Shown: positions 29,445-40,589, numbered from the stretch's first letter. The stretch is DNA of 64,000 bases from Chromatiales bacterium (GCA_014762505.1 JABURS010000035.1:124001-188000); one strand, 5' to 3'. Program-made: numbers and translations. Notes: a model not told the origin generated them from the sequence alone.

Positions 29445-30247
29445 TCGCAGACATAGGCCCCGTAACCCACCACCTGATCACGCGGCCCGGCGGTATCGCC
29501 GGAGCTGCGCAGGTCGATGTTCCGGCACTGCAGTCCATGGCGCTGCACCGCATTCAGCAGCCCCTGGATGGGCAGGCGGCCGCAGGCCTGTTCGGGGCGG
29601 ATCTTCCCTGGCTCCAGCGCCTCGATGGCCCGGGTGGTCCGCTCGTCCATGCGCCGCGCGGTCTGGTAGTCGTGGTAATGGCTGAGGTCGGAGCTCACCA
29701 CGATCAGCGTCTCGTCCCCGCCCCACAGGGCCTCGATCACACGGTCGACCTCCGCGGCCTCGCCCGATCCCACCACCAGAGGCACGAGTGCGAAGTCGCC
29801 GAGCGCGACCTGCAGAAAGGGCAGATGCACCTCGAGGCTGTGCTCCTGCTCGTGGGCCGGATCGAAGACGAAGACATCGGACAGGGATACCACCCGCTCG
29901 ATGGCCTCACGGTCCAGCGGCACGTCCCCGAGCGGGGTCTCGAAGTAATCCGCGCTGCTGGCGGCCACACCGTAAAAGCCCACCCGGTGGGCCGGCCCCA
30001 GCAACACCACCCGCTCGATGGGCCGCCGGCGATTGCGCAGGCGGGCATAGGCCGAGGCGGCGACGGCGCCGGAGTAGATATAGCCCGCATGGGGGGCGAT
30101 CACGGCCTTGGGCGGGAGCTCGTCACTGCGGGCCTGGTCGAGAAACCCCTCGACCATCTCGCGCAACTCGGCCGCACCGGCCGGGTAGAACATGCCGGCC
30201 ACGGCGGCGCGGCGAATCAGGGGGGCAGGCTGGGCTTGTGCATTCAT
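29441..30247 (-). CDS. amrB: AmmeMemoRadiSam system protein B (MEMO family)
   Basis: A 268-aa MEMO-fold protein, related to LigB-type non-haem iron dioxygenases. Metal-site regions: APHAGYIYSGAVAASAYA near residue 50 (His), the segment EHSLEVHLPFLQ near 135 (His/Glu) and VVSSDLSHYHDYQTA near 185 (His). Start MNAQAQPAPLIRRAAVAG MFYP-type N-terminus matches the family. It is the first gene of the two-gene minus-strand unit and shares the 257-bp divergent region with the radical SAM gene. Confidence 0.92.
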   Translation of the reverse strand: MNAQAQPAPLIRRAAVAGMFYPAGAAELREMVEGFLDQARSDELPPKAVIAPHAGYIYSGAVAASAYARLRNRRRPIERVVLLGPAHRVGFYGVAASSADYFETPLGDVPLDREAIERVVSLSDVFVFDPAHEQEHSLEVHLPFLQVALGDFALVPLVVGSGEAAEVDRVIEALWGGDETLIVVSSDLSHYHDYQTARRMDERTTRAIEALEPGKIRPEQACGRLPIQGLLNAVQRHGLQCRNIDLRSSGDTAGPRDQVVGYGAYVCE

Positions 30248-30504
30248 GGTGGTTCGTCCTTTGGTGTAAGTGATCAGGGCGTCACTGAGGCATGTTTTTC
30301 CCTACATGCTCTTTGAGAGCTCGCCCGAAGCAGGTCAGAAAACAGCCTCGGGCATGACAATGGCTCGCTGTGAAAGCTTAGTCGACAGACATCGCCTCTG
30401 CATTGATTGTAGTCATGCGACAACCGGAAAAATCGCTGGTTCCGGCCTGACCAGCAACCTATAGTCAGGCTGTGACACCCGTTTGACGCAGGGAGCGAGA
30501 GCGC

Positions 30505-31602
30505 ATGCAGACCACCATCCCCACCCGTTACTGGCACCGCCTCGAGGACGGCCGCATCCAGTGCGACGTCTGTCCCCGCTTCTGCAAGCTGCACGAGGGC
30601 CAGCGCGGCCTGTGCTTCGTGCGGGCCAACGAGGGCGACCAGATCGTGCTCACCTCCTACGGCCGCTCCTCGGGCTTCTGCGTCGACCCCATCGAGAAGA
30701 AACCGCTCAACCACTTCCTGCCGGGCACGCCGGTGCTCTCCTTCGGCACCGCCGGCTGCAACCTGGCCTGCAAGTTCTGCCAGAACTGGGACATGAGCAA
30801 GTCGCGCGAACTGGACACGCTGATGGACGAGGCCTCACCGGAGACCCTGGCGCGGGCGGCGAAGGAGCTGGGCTGCCGCAGCGTGGCCTATACCTACAAC
30901 GATCCGGTGATCTTCATGGAATATGCCATCGACACGGCGAAGGCCTGCCGCGAGCAGGGCATCAAGTCGGTGGCGGTCACGGCCGGTTACATCACCCCCG
31001 AACCCCGCGCCGAGCTCTTCCGGTGGATGGACGCGGCGAACGTGGACCTCAAGGGCTTTACCGAGGCCTTCTACTGGAAGATCTGCGGCGGCCACCTCGA
31101 CCCGGTGCTCGACACCCTGAAATACATCCGCCACGAGACCGACTGCTGGCTGGAGATCACCACGCTGCTGATCCCGGGCGAGAACGACTCCGACGAGGAG
31201 ATCGACACCATGACCCGCTGGGGGATGAAGGAGCTCGGCCCGGATGTCCCCTGGCACTTCACCGCCTTCCACCCGGACTGGAAGATGATGGACCATCCCT
31301 CGACCCCGCCGGCCACCCTCACCCGCGCCCGTGAGATCGGCCTGAAAAATGGTCTGCGGTACGTCTACACCGGCAACGTGCACGATCCGCAGGGCGGCAG
31401 CACCTATTGCCACGGCTGCGGGACACGCCTGATCGGGCGCGACGGCTACGTGATCACCGACTGGGCACTGACCGGGGACGGCCACTGCCCGCAGTGCGGC
31501 ACCGCCTGTGCCGGCGTCTTCGAGGCGCAACCGGGTCACTGGGGTGCCAAACGCATGCCGGTACGGCTGGCCAACTACGCCGCCACGCACAAACCCGCAT
31601 GA
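30505..31602 (+). CDS. amrS: AmmeMemoRadiSam system radical SAM enzyme
   Basis: A 365-aa radical SAM protein. An N-terminal cysteine cluster (IQCDVCPRFCKLHEGQRGLC) precedes the radical SAM motif GCNLACKFCQNWDMS (CxxxCxxC with Phe before the last Cys) near residue 90. A C-terminal zinc-ribbon-like region holds YCHGCGTRLIG and HCPQCGTACAG near 302-335. It resembles pyruvate-formate-lyase-activating enzymes, but no glycyl-radical partner is present. The ATG at 30505 follows GGGAG. It is divergent from amrB-amrA, the conserved arrangement. The three-gene set may act on an aromatic or thiol substrate; that is unproven. Confidence 0.93.
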   Translation: MQTTIPTRYWHRLEDGRIQCDVCPRFCKLHEGQRGLCFVRANEGDQIVLTSYGRSSGFCVDPIEKKPLNHFLPGTPVLSFGTAGCNLACKFCQNWDMSKSRELDTLMDEASPETLARAAKELGCRSVAYTYNDPVIFMEYAIDTAKACREQGIKSVAVTAGYITPEPRAELFRWMDAANVDLKGFTEAFYWKICGGHLDPVLDTLKYIRHETDCWLEITTLLIPGENDSDEEIDTMTRWGMKELGPDVPWHFTAFHPDWKMMDHPSTPPATLTRAREIGLKNGLRYVYTGNVHDPQGGSTYCHGCGTRLIGRDGYVITDWALTGDGHCPQCGTACAGVFEAQPGHWGAKRMPVRLANYAATHKPA

Positions 31603-31633
31603 CGCAGCCCGGCGAACACGTCACAATGGTGGC

Positions 31634-32434
31634 ATGGAATCGCTGACCGCCCATCTGCTCACCCTCTCGCCCATCACCCTCGGTCTGCTCGGCAGCCTGG
31701 TGGCCGGCCTCGGCACCGGCATCGGGGCGCTGCCCATGTACGTGGCCCCACGCCTCACGCCCCGCGCCCAGGACCTGCTGCTGGGGCTCAGCGCCGGCAT
31801 CATGCTGGCGGCCACCTTCTTCTCGCTGCTGCTGCCGGGCCTGGAAAGCGTGGCGGCCGACAGCCTACTCAGCCCGCCGCTGGTGATGTTCGGCGGCATC
31901 CTGCTGGGTGCGGCGGGCCTGTGGTTCATCCACAAGCACGTGCCCCACGAACATCTCATCATGGGCCACGACGGGCCCGAGATTCAGGGCATCCAGCGCA
32001 TGTGGCTGATCGTCTTCGCCATCACGCTGCACAACTTTCCGGAAGGACTTGCGGTGGGGGTGGGCTTCGGCGGGCCCGACATCAACAACGCCATCGTGCT
32101 GATGATCGGCATCGGCCTGCAGAACATGCCGGAGGGGCTGGTGGTCGCCGTGGCCCTGCTGGCCGCCGGCTACAGTCGCACGCAGGCCTTCCTGCTGGCC
32201 CTGCTCACGGGGCTGGTGGAGCCCGTCGGCGGTCTGGTGGGGGTGACGGCGGTCGGTTTCGCCGACGCCCTGCTGCCCTGGGGGCTGGCCGTGGCGGCCG
32301 GCGCCATGCTGTTCGTCATCAGCAACGAGATCATCCCCGAGACCCACCGCCGCGGCAACCAGGCCCCGGTGACCTTCACCCTGCTCGCGGGCTTTGGCCT
32401 GATGATGGTCCTCGACCAGGCCCTGGGGGCCTGA
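31634..32434 (+). CDS. ZIP family metal transporter
   Basis: A 266-aa ZIP (ZupT-like) divalent-metal permease of the inner membrane, with about eight hydrophobic helices. The metal-binding motif HNFPEGLAVGVGFG is in TM4 near residue 136 and the related QNMPEGLVVAVALL in TM5 near 163; a His-rich loop IHKHVPHEHLIMGHDGPE is near 98-115. It uptakes Zn or other divalent cations. It begins 31 bp after the radical SAM gene. No metal-responsive regulator is visible near it. The ATG at 31634 is chosen over far-upstream codons, which are amrS sequence in another frame. Confidence 0.92.
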   Translation: MESLTAHLLTLSPITLGLLGSLVAGLGTGIGALPMYVAPRLTPRAQDLLLGLSAGIMLAATFFSLLLPGLESVAADSLLSPPLVMFGGILLGAAGLWFIHKHVPHEHLIMGHDGPEIQGIQRMWLIVFAITLHNFPEGLAVGVGFGGPDINNAIVLMIGIGLQNMPEGLVVAVALLAAGYSRTQAFLLALLTGLVEPVGGLVGVTAVGFADALLPWGLAVAAGAMLFVISNEIIPETHRRGNQAPVTFTLLAGFGLMMVLDQALGA

Positions 32435-32521
32435 CCACGCAGCAGCGAAAGCCCGACTGCCGGGCAGCGGGCTGGCGGGTCGTCAGTGGATCGCCTCAAG
32501 GGCGCATGTCATCCCGATCAC

Positions 32522-32548
32522 CTCTGTGATCTCTGTGCACTCTGTGGC
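32522..32548. repeat. CTCTGTG delta array between convergent ZIP and Pit genes
   Basis: Three CTCTGTG units at 32522-32528, 32531-32537 and 32540-32546 separated by AT and CA, then GC. No clear inverse arm and no beta tail are visible here, so this is the simplest delta locus. It lies 20 bp downstream of the Pit stop codon. Confidence 0.82.
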
Positions 32549-32568
32549 AAAAGGGCTTGTCCCCGCTG

Positions 32569-34158
32569 CTAGAACCCCGCGTCCCAGAAGGTGGTGACAC
32601 GGTAGAGGATCGCCGCCAGCACCGCGGTGGCCGGCACCGTGATCACCCAGGCGGCGACGATGCACAGCACCATGGAGCGCTTCACCAGCTGGCTCTTGTA
32701 GGCCTTCTTCATGGCCTTGCGCTCCTTCTTGGCGAACACCAGCCCCGCGTCGTTCTCCTTCGCACGCTGCTTCATCTCCGCCAGCATCACGCGCTTCTCC
32801 GCCACCGGCGCGGCCTCGAAGACCTTGAGATAGGCCTCCACGGCGGTCCGGTCCTTGCCCTTGTGGCCGGCGATGATGATGGCCTCCATCTTCGCGTAGT
32901 TGGTCTTGAGGTATTCGCGCAGGAAGCCCACGCCGAACAGGGCGCCGATGGTCACGTGCGTGGTGGAGACCGGCATGCCCAGCTGGGCGGCCACGATCAC
33001 CGTGAGCGTGGCCGACATGGCGATGGCATAGGCACGCATGCGGTCGAGCTCGGTGATCTCGCGCCCCACCGTGCGGATGAGGCGGGCGCCGTAGAGTGCG
33101 AGGCCGGCGGCCAGACCCAGCGCGCCCAGCACCATGATCCACAGCGGTGCCGGGGCCTTGCTCGCTACCTGCCCGCTGATGATGGCCTCGTAGATGGCCG
33201 CCAGCGGACCGATGGCATTGGCCACGTCGTTGGCGCCGTGGGCGAAACTCAGCAGGGCAGCAGCGAAGATCAGTGGCCAGGTGAACAGCCCGTTCACGCC
33301 GTCCTTGCTGTTCTCGCTCACCACGGCGCGGCGCCGCAACGGCAGGCGCACCAGGAAATACACCGCAATAGCCACGCCCAGGCCGGTCAACAGGGCATAA
33401 CCGATGGGCAGTCGCGCGATCGCGCCCAGTCCCTTGATGAACATGTAGGTGGTAAAGGCCAGCGCCATCACCGCCACCAGCCAGGGGACCACGCGTCCGG
33501 CGGCCAGGTGCATGTCGCGGCGATAGGTGATGGTGCGCTTGATGAGGTAGAGGAAGGCGGCCGCGATCACCCCGCCCAGCAGCGGCGAAACCACCCAGCT
33601 GGCGACGATGGAACCGATGGTCGCCCAGTTGACGAGCCCCCAGCCGCCGGCGGCGATGCCGGCGCCCATCACCGCGCCGATGATGGAATGGGTGGTGGAG
33701 ACCGGGGCGCCCAGGGCGGTGGCCAGGTTCAGCCACAGCGCCGCCCCCAGCAGGGCCGCCAGCATCAGCCAGGCAAAGTCGCCCACCTGCGTGATCTGGG
33801 CGGGATCGATGATCCCCCCCTTGATGGTGCTCACCACCTCCCCGCCGGCCACGATGGCGCCCATGGCCTCGAACACGGCGGCGATCACGATAGCCCAGCC
33901 GAGCGTCACGGCCCGCGAACCCACCGCCGGGCCGAGGTTGTTGGCCACGTCGTTGGCGCCGATGTTCATGGCCATGTAGGCCCCCACCACCGCCGCGGCG
34001 ATCAGCAGCAGCAGGGCCTGGGCACCGAGGTCCGGTATCCCGTCGGTATGCCACAGGGCGTACACGAAGACGCCGATCATGAAGATCAGCCCCGCGGTCA
34101 GACGCAGGTACTCGGGGTTGCGGATGCTGGCCACGTTCGTCGACTTGCCTGTGCTCAT
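32569..34158 (-). CDS. Inorganic phosphate transporter, Pit/PHO4 family
   Basis: A 529-aa low-affinity phosphate permease. The two inverted PHO4 halves are visible: GANDVANNLGPAVGSRAVT near residue 65 and HGANDVANAIGPLAAIYE near 310, each with the GANDVAN core. About 11 hydrophobic helices; a long cytoplasmic basic region (KGKDRTAVEAYLK... KKERKAMKKAYKS) near 430-500 precedes the last helix. It imports metal-phosphate with proton symport. It is longer than E. coli PitA (499 aa) because of the charged insertion. No PhoU-like partner gene (DUF47) lies nearby. Confidence 0.93.
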   Translation of the reverse strand: MSTGKSTNVASIRNPEYLRLTAGLIFMIGVFVYALWHTDGIPDLGAQALLLLIAAAVVGAYMAMNIGANDVANNLGPAVGSRAVTLGWAIVIAAVFEAMGAIVAGGEVVSTIKGGIIDPAQITQVGDFAWLMLAALLGAALWLNLATALGAPVSTTHSIIGAVMGAGIAAGGWGLVNWATIGSIVASWVVSPLLGGVIAAAFLYLIKRTITYRRDMHLAAGRVVPWLVAVMALAFTTYMFIKGLGAIARLPIGYALLTGLGVAIAVYFLVRLPLRRRAVVSENSKDGVNGLFTWPLIFAAALLSFAHGANDVANAIGPLAAIYEAIISGQVASKAPAPLWIMVLGALGLAAGLALYGARLIRTVGREITELDRMRAYAIAMSATLTVIVAAQLGMPVSTTHVTIGALFGVGFLREYLKTNYAKMEAIIIAGHKGKDRTAVEAYLKVFEAAPVAEKRVMLAEMKQRAKENDAGLVFAKKERKAMKKAYKSQLVKRSMVLCIVAAWVITVPATAVLAAILYRVTTFWDAGF

Positions 34159-34263
34159 GGTGTCTCGCCCGGTTTGAATACTGGCCCGAATGTTACATTA
34201 ATATGACAGCCGGGACAGGGGCTACACTCCTCCCTGGCACGACCTACCACCCTGGAGAAAGGC

Positions 34264-34662
34264 ATGCTCGAATACCATCTCGTGGCCGAGCGCATCGACG
34301 AGCACGGCACGCTGGCGCAGGCCGGTGACGCACAGCTCACCCTCGATACCGACATGCAGGGTCGCGACGACGCCCTCAGCCCGCCCGAGCTACTGCTCGC
34401 CGCCCTGGCGGCGTGCATGGTGCGCGCCATCCAGCGCGCCCTGCCCCTGCTGCGCATGCAGATCGGCAGCCTGCGCATCGAGCTGCGCGGCTGGCGCCAG
34501 GACAGCCCGCCGGCCATCGCCCGCATCGAGTACACGATCACGGTGGCGACCGGGGCCGACGAGGAGACGCTCGACCTCCTGCATCGCAATGTGCAGAAGG
34601 GCACCATCTACCGCACCCTGTCCGCGGGCACCGAACTCTCGGGGCGCATTCGCCACGCCTGA
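34264..34662 (+). CDS. OsmC family protein lacking the second cysteine
   Basis: A 132-aa OsmC/Ohr-fold protein. It has the central helix SPPELLLAALAACMVRAIQR with the first Cys near residue 51 and the C-terminal strand pair. OsmC/Ohr peroxidases use two cysteines; here the equivalent of the second (usually in a motif like K-x-C-P-V/S-V-x-R-T-L) reads HRNVQKGTIYRTL, with no Cys. The protein is therefore unlikely to be a standard two-Cys peroxidase. It is the first of two same-strand genes, 52 bp before the YbaK gene. Confidence 0.87.
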   Translation: MLEYHLVAERIDEHGTLAQAGDAQLTLDTDMQGRDDALSPPELLLAALAACMVRAIQRALPLLRMQIGSLRIELRGWRQDSPPAIARIEYTITVATGADEETLDLLHRNVQKGTIYRTLSAGTELSGRIRHA

Positions 34663-34714
34663 AGCGCACCGGACTATACTCGGTGGATGGCCCATCTGCC
34701 GAGGAGGTCACGCC

Positions 34715-35185
34715 ATGGGCATCAGCACCACGCTAAAACAGTATCTCGACGACCACGGCATCGCCTACGAGCTCGTACACCACGACCCCACGCCCTCGGC
34801 CAACCGCAGCGCCGAGGCCGCCCACATCCCGGGGGACCGTCTGGCCAAGGCCGTGGTACTGGAAGACGCCGGCCACTACCTGCTCGCTGCCCTGCCCGCC
34901 ACCCACCGCCTCCAGCTCGCCCGCCTGCACCACGAGCTGGGCGAACTGGTGGGACTGGCCACCGAACGGGAGGTGAGCGCCCTGTTCGCCGACTGTGCCC
35001 CCGGCGCCGTCCCGGCCCTGGGTCCGGCCTATGGCATGGAGACCCTGGTCGATAGCAGCCTCGACACCCAGGACGACATCTATCTCGAGGCCGGCGACCA
35101 TGAATCCCTGGTCCACCTGAGCGGGTCCGCATTCCGCAACCTGCTGGGCAAGGCTCGCCACGGCGACTTCAGTGTCCATATCTGA
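34715..35185 (+). CDS. YbaK/EbsC-family aminoacyl-tRNA deacylase-like protein
   Basis: A 156-aa YbaK/ProX-fold protein, related to prolyl-tRNA editing domains that hydrolyse mischarged tRNA. Family features: VHHDPTPSANRSAEAAHIPG near residue 22, DRLAKAVVLEDAGHYLLAALPA near 42 (catalytic Lys in A-K-A-V) and LGPAYGMETLVDSSL near 110. The ATG at 34715 follows GAGGAGG at a good spacing. The target tRNA cannot be told from the sequence; INS, YbaK, ProX and unknown subfamilies exist. Confidence 0.88.
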   Translation: MGISTTLKQYLDDHGIAYELVHHDPTPSANRSAEAAHIPGDRLAKAVVLEDAGHYLLAALPATHRLQLARLHHELGELVGLATEREVSALFADCAPGAVPALGPAYGMETLVDSSLDTQDDIYLEAGDHESLVHLSGSAFRNLLGKARHGDFSVHI

Positions 35186-35367
35186 AGCACCGCATGACCC
35201 GGGATGGAATAAGCACCTCCATCCATACGTCTTTACAGTCAGTGATCGGGCGTTCGTCTCGTATCGTCACGATCACAGCCCGGTCCACTGGCCCTGGCCG
35301 GGCACATAAAAACAATGCATAACGCATGGCCAACCCTAAACAGACAGGAATGGAAGGAGTTCTACCC

Positions 35368-35811
35368 ATGAAAAGACTCGTCATGTCACTGATATCCATC
35401 GCTGCCGTCATGATTGCCTTCTCCGGCGCTGCCTTTGCCGGCGACTACGGCAAGCAGAAGGCCGTCTACCACATCAACTCCGGCGACGCCAAGACCCACA
35501 TGGCCGCCCTGCGCAACATCCAGAACCACATCAACGCCGTCGGCGCCGAGAACATGGAGATCAAGGTCGTGATGCACAGCGGCGGTGTCGACCTGCTCAA
35601 GGGCGCCAAGGCCAACGAGGACCTGCGCTCCCGCGTCGACAGCCTGAAGATGCAGAACGTCGAGTTCCAGGTCTGCGCCAACACCCTCAAGGGCAAGGGC
35701 ATCGACTACAAGAAGGACCTCTACGACGTGAAGGAAAGCGACATCGTCCCCAGCGGCGTCGCCCATCTCTCCCACCTGCAGGGCCAGGGCTACACCTACG
35801 TCAAGCCCTGA
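35368..35811 (+). CDS. Secreted DsrE-family protein
   Basis: A 147-aa DsrE/F-like protein with a clear signal peptide (MKRLVMSLISIAAVMIAFSG, cleavage after AFA). The mature part contains AVYHINSGDAKTHMAALRNIQNHI, then MEIKVVMHSGGVDLLKG and the single Cys in FQVCANTLKGKG near residue 108, as in periplasmic DsrE-like proteins found in sulfur-oxidising and other proteobacteria. The ATG at 35368 is preceded by GGAAGGAG. A bidirectional terminator follows. A role in sulfur trafficking is suggested by the family; no dsr or sox genes are in the window. Confidence 0.87.
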   Translation: MKRLVMSLISIAAVMIAFSGAAFAGDYGKQKAVYHINSGDAKTHMAALRNIQNHINAVGAENMEIKVVMHSGGVDLLKGAKANEDLRSRVDSLKMQNVEFQVCANTLKGKGIDYKKDLYDVKESDIVPSGVAHLSHLQGQGYTYVKP

Positions 35812-35832
35812 TCGGCGGCAGCAGTCGTCACC

Positions 35833-35868
35833 ACGCAAAAGGCCCGGGATCTACCGGGCCTTTTGCGT
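35833..35868. terminator. Bidirectional intrinsic terminator
   Basis: A 15-bp perfect stem ACGCAAAAGGCCCGG (35833-35847) / CCGGGCCTTTTGCGT (35854-35868) with a 6-nt loop. Each arm carries four A/T so both strands get a short T tract. It separates the convergent DsrE-like gene (stop at 35811) and the GarR-type gene (stop at 35888). Confidence 0.87.
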
Positions 35869-35887
35869 TGGGCAGACATCAACCGAT

Positions 35888-36751
35888 TCATTCGCCGAGC
35901 AACCGGAACACCGCTGAGTGGTCCAGCTCGCCGTCGATCTCCTCGACCACCCGCCGGATGAGATCGGCAGCGGCGCGCACGGCCGTGACATCGAGCCCCA
36001 GGGACTCGGCCTCGGCCAGGGCGATACCCAGGTCCTTGGTATGCAGGCGGGCCTTGAAGCCCGGCGTGTAGTTTTCGTCCAGCATGCGCTGGCCGTGGAC
36101 CTCGAGGATCTTCGAACCGGCAAAGCCGCCGAGCAGGGCCTCGCGCACACGGGCGGCATCCACCCCCTCGCGCCGGGCTAGCTGCAGGGCCTCGGCCACG
36201 CCGACCAGGGTCTGGGCGACGACGATCTGGTTACAGGCCTTGGCCACCTGCCCTGCCCCGTTGTCGCCGACGTGCACGATGTTCCTGCCCATGAGGTCCA
36301 GCAGCGGCCGCACCCGCGCCAGGGCCTCGGCCTTGCCCCCCACCATGATGGAGAGCGTGCCGGCAACCGCGCCCTGCTCGCCCCCGGAGACCGGGGCGTC
36401 GAGCATCTCGATGCCCTGCCCGGCGAGCCGGGCCGCCATCTCGCGGGTGGCGCTGGGGGAGATGGTGCTCATGTCGACGACGACACTGCCGGGTCGGGCC
36501 CCGTGGACGACACCCTGGTCACCGAGCAGCACCTCTTCCACGTCTGGCGTGTCGGACACGCAGGTGAAGATCACCTCGGCCTGCGCGGCGGCCTCGGCCG
36601 GCGAGTCCCAGGCCCTGGCGCCTGCCGCCACCAGCGGCTCGGCCGCCTCGGCCCGGCGGGCATAGACATGCATGTCGTGGCCACCGCCCATCAGGTTCAG
36701 CGCCAAGGGGCGCCCCATGATGCCGGGGCCGATAAAGGCGAGAGAGGTCAT
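35888..36751 (-). CDS. Beta-hydroxyacid dehydrogenase (GarR/3-hydroxyisobutyrate dehydrogenase family)
   Basis: A 287-aa NAD(P)-dependent beta-hydroxyacid dehydrogenase. N-terminal FIGPGIMGRPLALNL (GxGxxG), substrate motif DAPVSGGEQGAVAGTLSIM near residue 118, and the catalytic Lys in GAGQVAKACNQIVVAQ near 167. The mix of features is closest to 2-hydroxy-3-oxopropionate (tartronate semialdehyde) reductase; 3-hydroxyisobutyrate dehydrogenase is the alternative. No glyoxylate carboligase or kinase lies nearby to settle it. It sits downstream of lptE on the same strand, separated by a beta heptad array. Confidence 0.88.
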   Translation of the reverse strand: MTSLAFIGPGIMGRPLALNLMGGGHDMHVYARRAEAAEPLVAAGARAWDSPAEAAAQAEVIFTCVSDTPDVEEVLLGDQGVVHGARPGSVVVDMSTISPSATREMAARLAGQGIEMLDAPVSGGEQGAVAGTLSIMVGGKAEALARVRPLLDLMGRNIVHVGDNGAGQVAKACNQIVVAQTLVGVAEALQLARREGVDAARVREALLGGFAGSKILEVHGQRMLDENYTPGFKARLHTKDLGIALAEAESLGLDVTAVRAAADLIRRVVEEIDGELDHSAVFRLLGE

Positions 36752-36798
36752 GGACTTAAGTTAGCCCCCGGAGGGTACTCAGGCAAGCGGAGGGAGAG

Positions 36799-36817
36799 AG
36801 GTGAAGTGTGAAGTGTG
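36799..36817. repeat. Short GTGAAGT beta heptads downstream of lptE
   Basis: AGGTGAAGTGTGAAGTGTG, that is AGGTGA, AGTGTGA, AGTGTG: AGTGTGA-type units, sharing GGTGAAGTGTGA with the 28.6-kb locus. It starts 3 bp beyond the lptE stop codon (36821-36823, minus strand) and lies between lptE and the start of the next gene. Confidence 0.7.
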
Positions 36818-36820
36818 CTT

Positions 36821-37315
36821 CTAGTGCGTCTCCAGCCGGCGCAGCACGCGCTGCACCATGTCCCGCTGCATGTCCTCGCGTAGCAGGGCCTCTTCGCCGG
36901 CGGTACTGTGTACATTGGTCTCGTCGAAGCTGAGTTCGCGGGTGGCGGTGAGGGTGACAGGGGCACGCCTGAAGTCATTGCCGATGCCACGCGCGTCGAA
37001 GCGGACGCTGGTCATGAGCTCGTATTCACGCACCGTGGCCTGATTGCCGACCGAGAGTACGCGACGCGTATCGCGCCGTTCCAGGAATCGCAGCTGTGCG
37101 GTGGCCTGCTCGGGCCCATCCACCACCTCGACGCCCATGGCGCGCAGCTGGCGCTTGAGCTCCAGGAACAGGACGTCGCGCGCATCCAGGCCGCTGATGT
37201 AGGTACGCGCCATCTCGGGCGGCAGGTTGGCCGCACCGCGCAACTGGAAACCGCAGCCCGCGGCCAACAGGGCGGCGAGCAGGAGCAGGACCAGGCGCGA
37301 GGCGCGGCGCGACAC
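36821..37315 (-). CDS. lptE: LPS-assembly lipoprotein LptE
   Basis: A 164-aa outer-membrane lipoprotein that plugs the LptD barrel in lipopolysaccharide export. Signal peptide SRRASRLVLLLLAALLAAGC with the lipobox LLAAGC, then GFQLRGAANLPPEM, the LptE hallmark. It starts with GTG at 37315, one base after the leuS stop, and is co-transcribed with leuS as in other gammaproteobacteria. In most relatives holA follows directly; here it is 32 kb away and the 3' end of lptE meets a heptad array. Length is normal for a shorter LptE. Confidence 0.93.
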   Translation of the reverse strand: MSRRASRLVLLLLAALLAAGCGFQLRGAANLPPEMARTYISGLDARDVLFLELKRQLRAMGVEVVDGPEQATAQLRFLERRDTRRVLSVGNQATVREYELMTSVRFDARGIGNDFRRAPVTLTATRELSFDETNVHSTAGEEALLREDMQRDMVQRVLRRLETH

Positions 37316-37316
37316 C

Positions 37317-40022
<2,706 letters not shown>

Positions 40023-40059
40023 TTATGCTATAAGCAACCACCAGACAGGAGCGTTTGCG

Positions 40060-40578
40060 ATGACCGAAAGCCAGAAGCCGCACGAAGAGCACCGCCTCGA
40101 TCTCTATCACCGGATGATGGAGCGGGTGAAGCACTCCATCGAAGAGGCGGAGGAAAAGGCCCGACCGCGCATCGAGCATGCCCTGGAGGCGGCGCGCGAG
40201 AAGAGCATCGAGCTCGGGGAGACCACCCGCGAGGAGGCTGAGGAGATCGCCGAGTACATCCGGCGCGACCTTGCCGAGATCGGCGCCTACCTGCACGAGA
40301 GTGGCGAGGACATCGGCACCTGGTTCCACATGGACCTGGAACTGATCGAGGCCAACCTGCTCGACCTCATCACCTCCGTGGCCGACCGTACCCGCGTCGA
40401 ACTCGCCGAGATCGCCGCCCGCGCCCAGGTCGCCAACATCTACCAGACCGGCGAGATCACCGGCCCCGGCACCCTGACCTGCAGCGAATGCGGCGAGGAA
40501 CTGCACTTCAAGAAGGCCGGCCACGTCCCGCCCTGCCCCAAGTGCCACGCCACCACCTTCACCCGCAAGAGGCCCTAA
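40060..40578 (+). CDS. ybeL: Zinc-ribbon-containing YbeL-like protein (DUF1451)
   Basis: A 172-aa protein divergent from leuS, as ybeL is near leuS in E. coli. Residues 1-110 are charged helical (IEEAEEKARPRIEHALEAAR); the C-terminal zinc ribbon has TCSECGEELHF and CPKCHATTF (CxxC ... CxxC) near residues 144-168. The ATG at 40060 follows CAGGAG. The function is unknown; it is probably a small metal-binding cytoplasmic protein. It is convergent with lnt, with only 11 bp between them. Confidence 0.9.
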   Translation: MTESQKPHEEHRLDLYHRMMERVKHSIEEAEEKARPRIEHALEAAREKSIELGETTREEAEEIAEYIRRDLAEIGAYLHESGEDIGTWFHMDLELIEANLLDLITSVADRTRVELAEIAARAQVANIYQTGEITGPGTLTCSECGEELHFKKAGHVPPCPKCHATTFTRKRP

Positions 40579-40589
40579 GGCGGTCCACC

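Noticed and set aside
30248-30504. tRNA or riboswitch in the amrB-amrS divergent spacer
   Set aside because: I found no cloverleaf or known aptamer-like conserved core; the spacer only shows short inverted segments.
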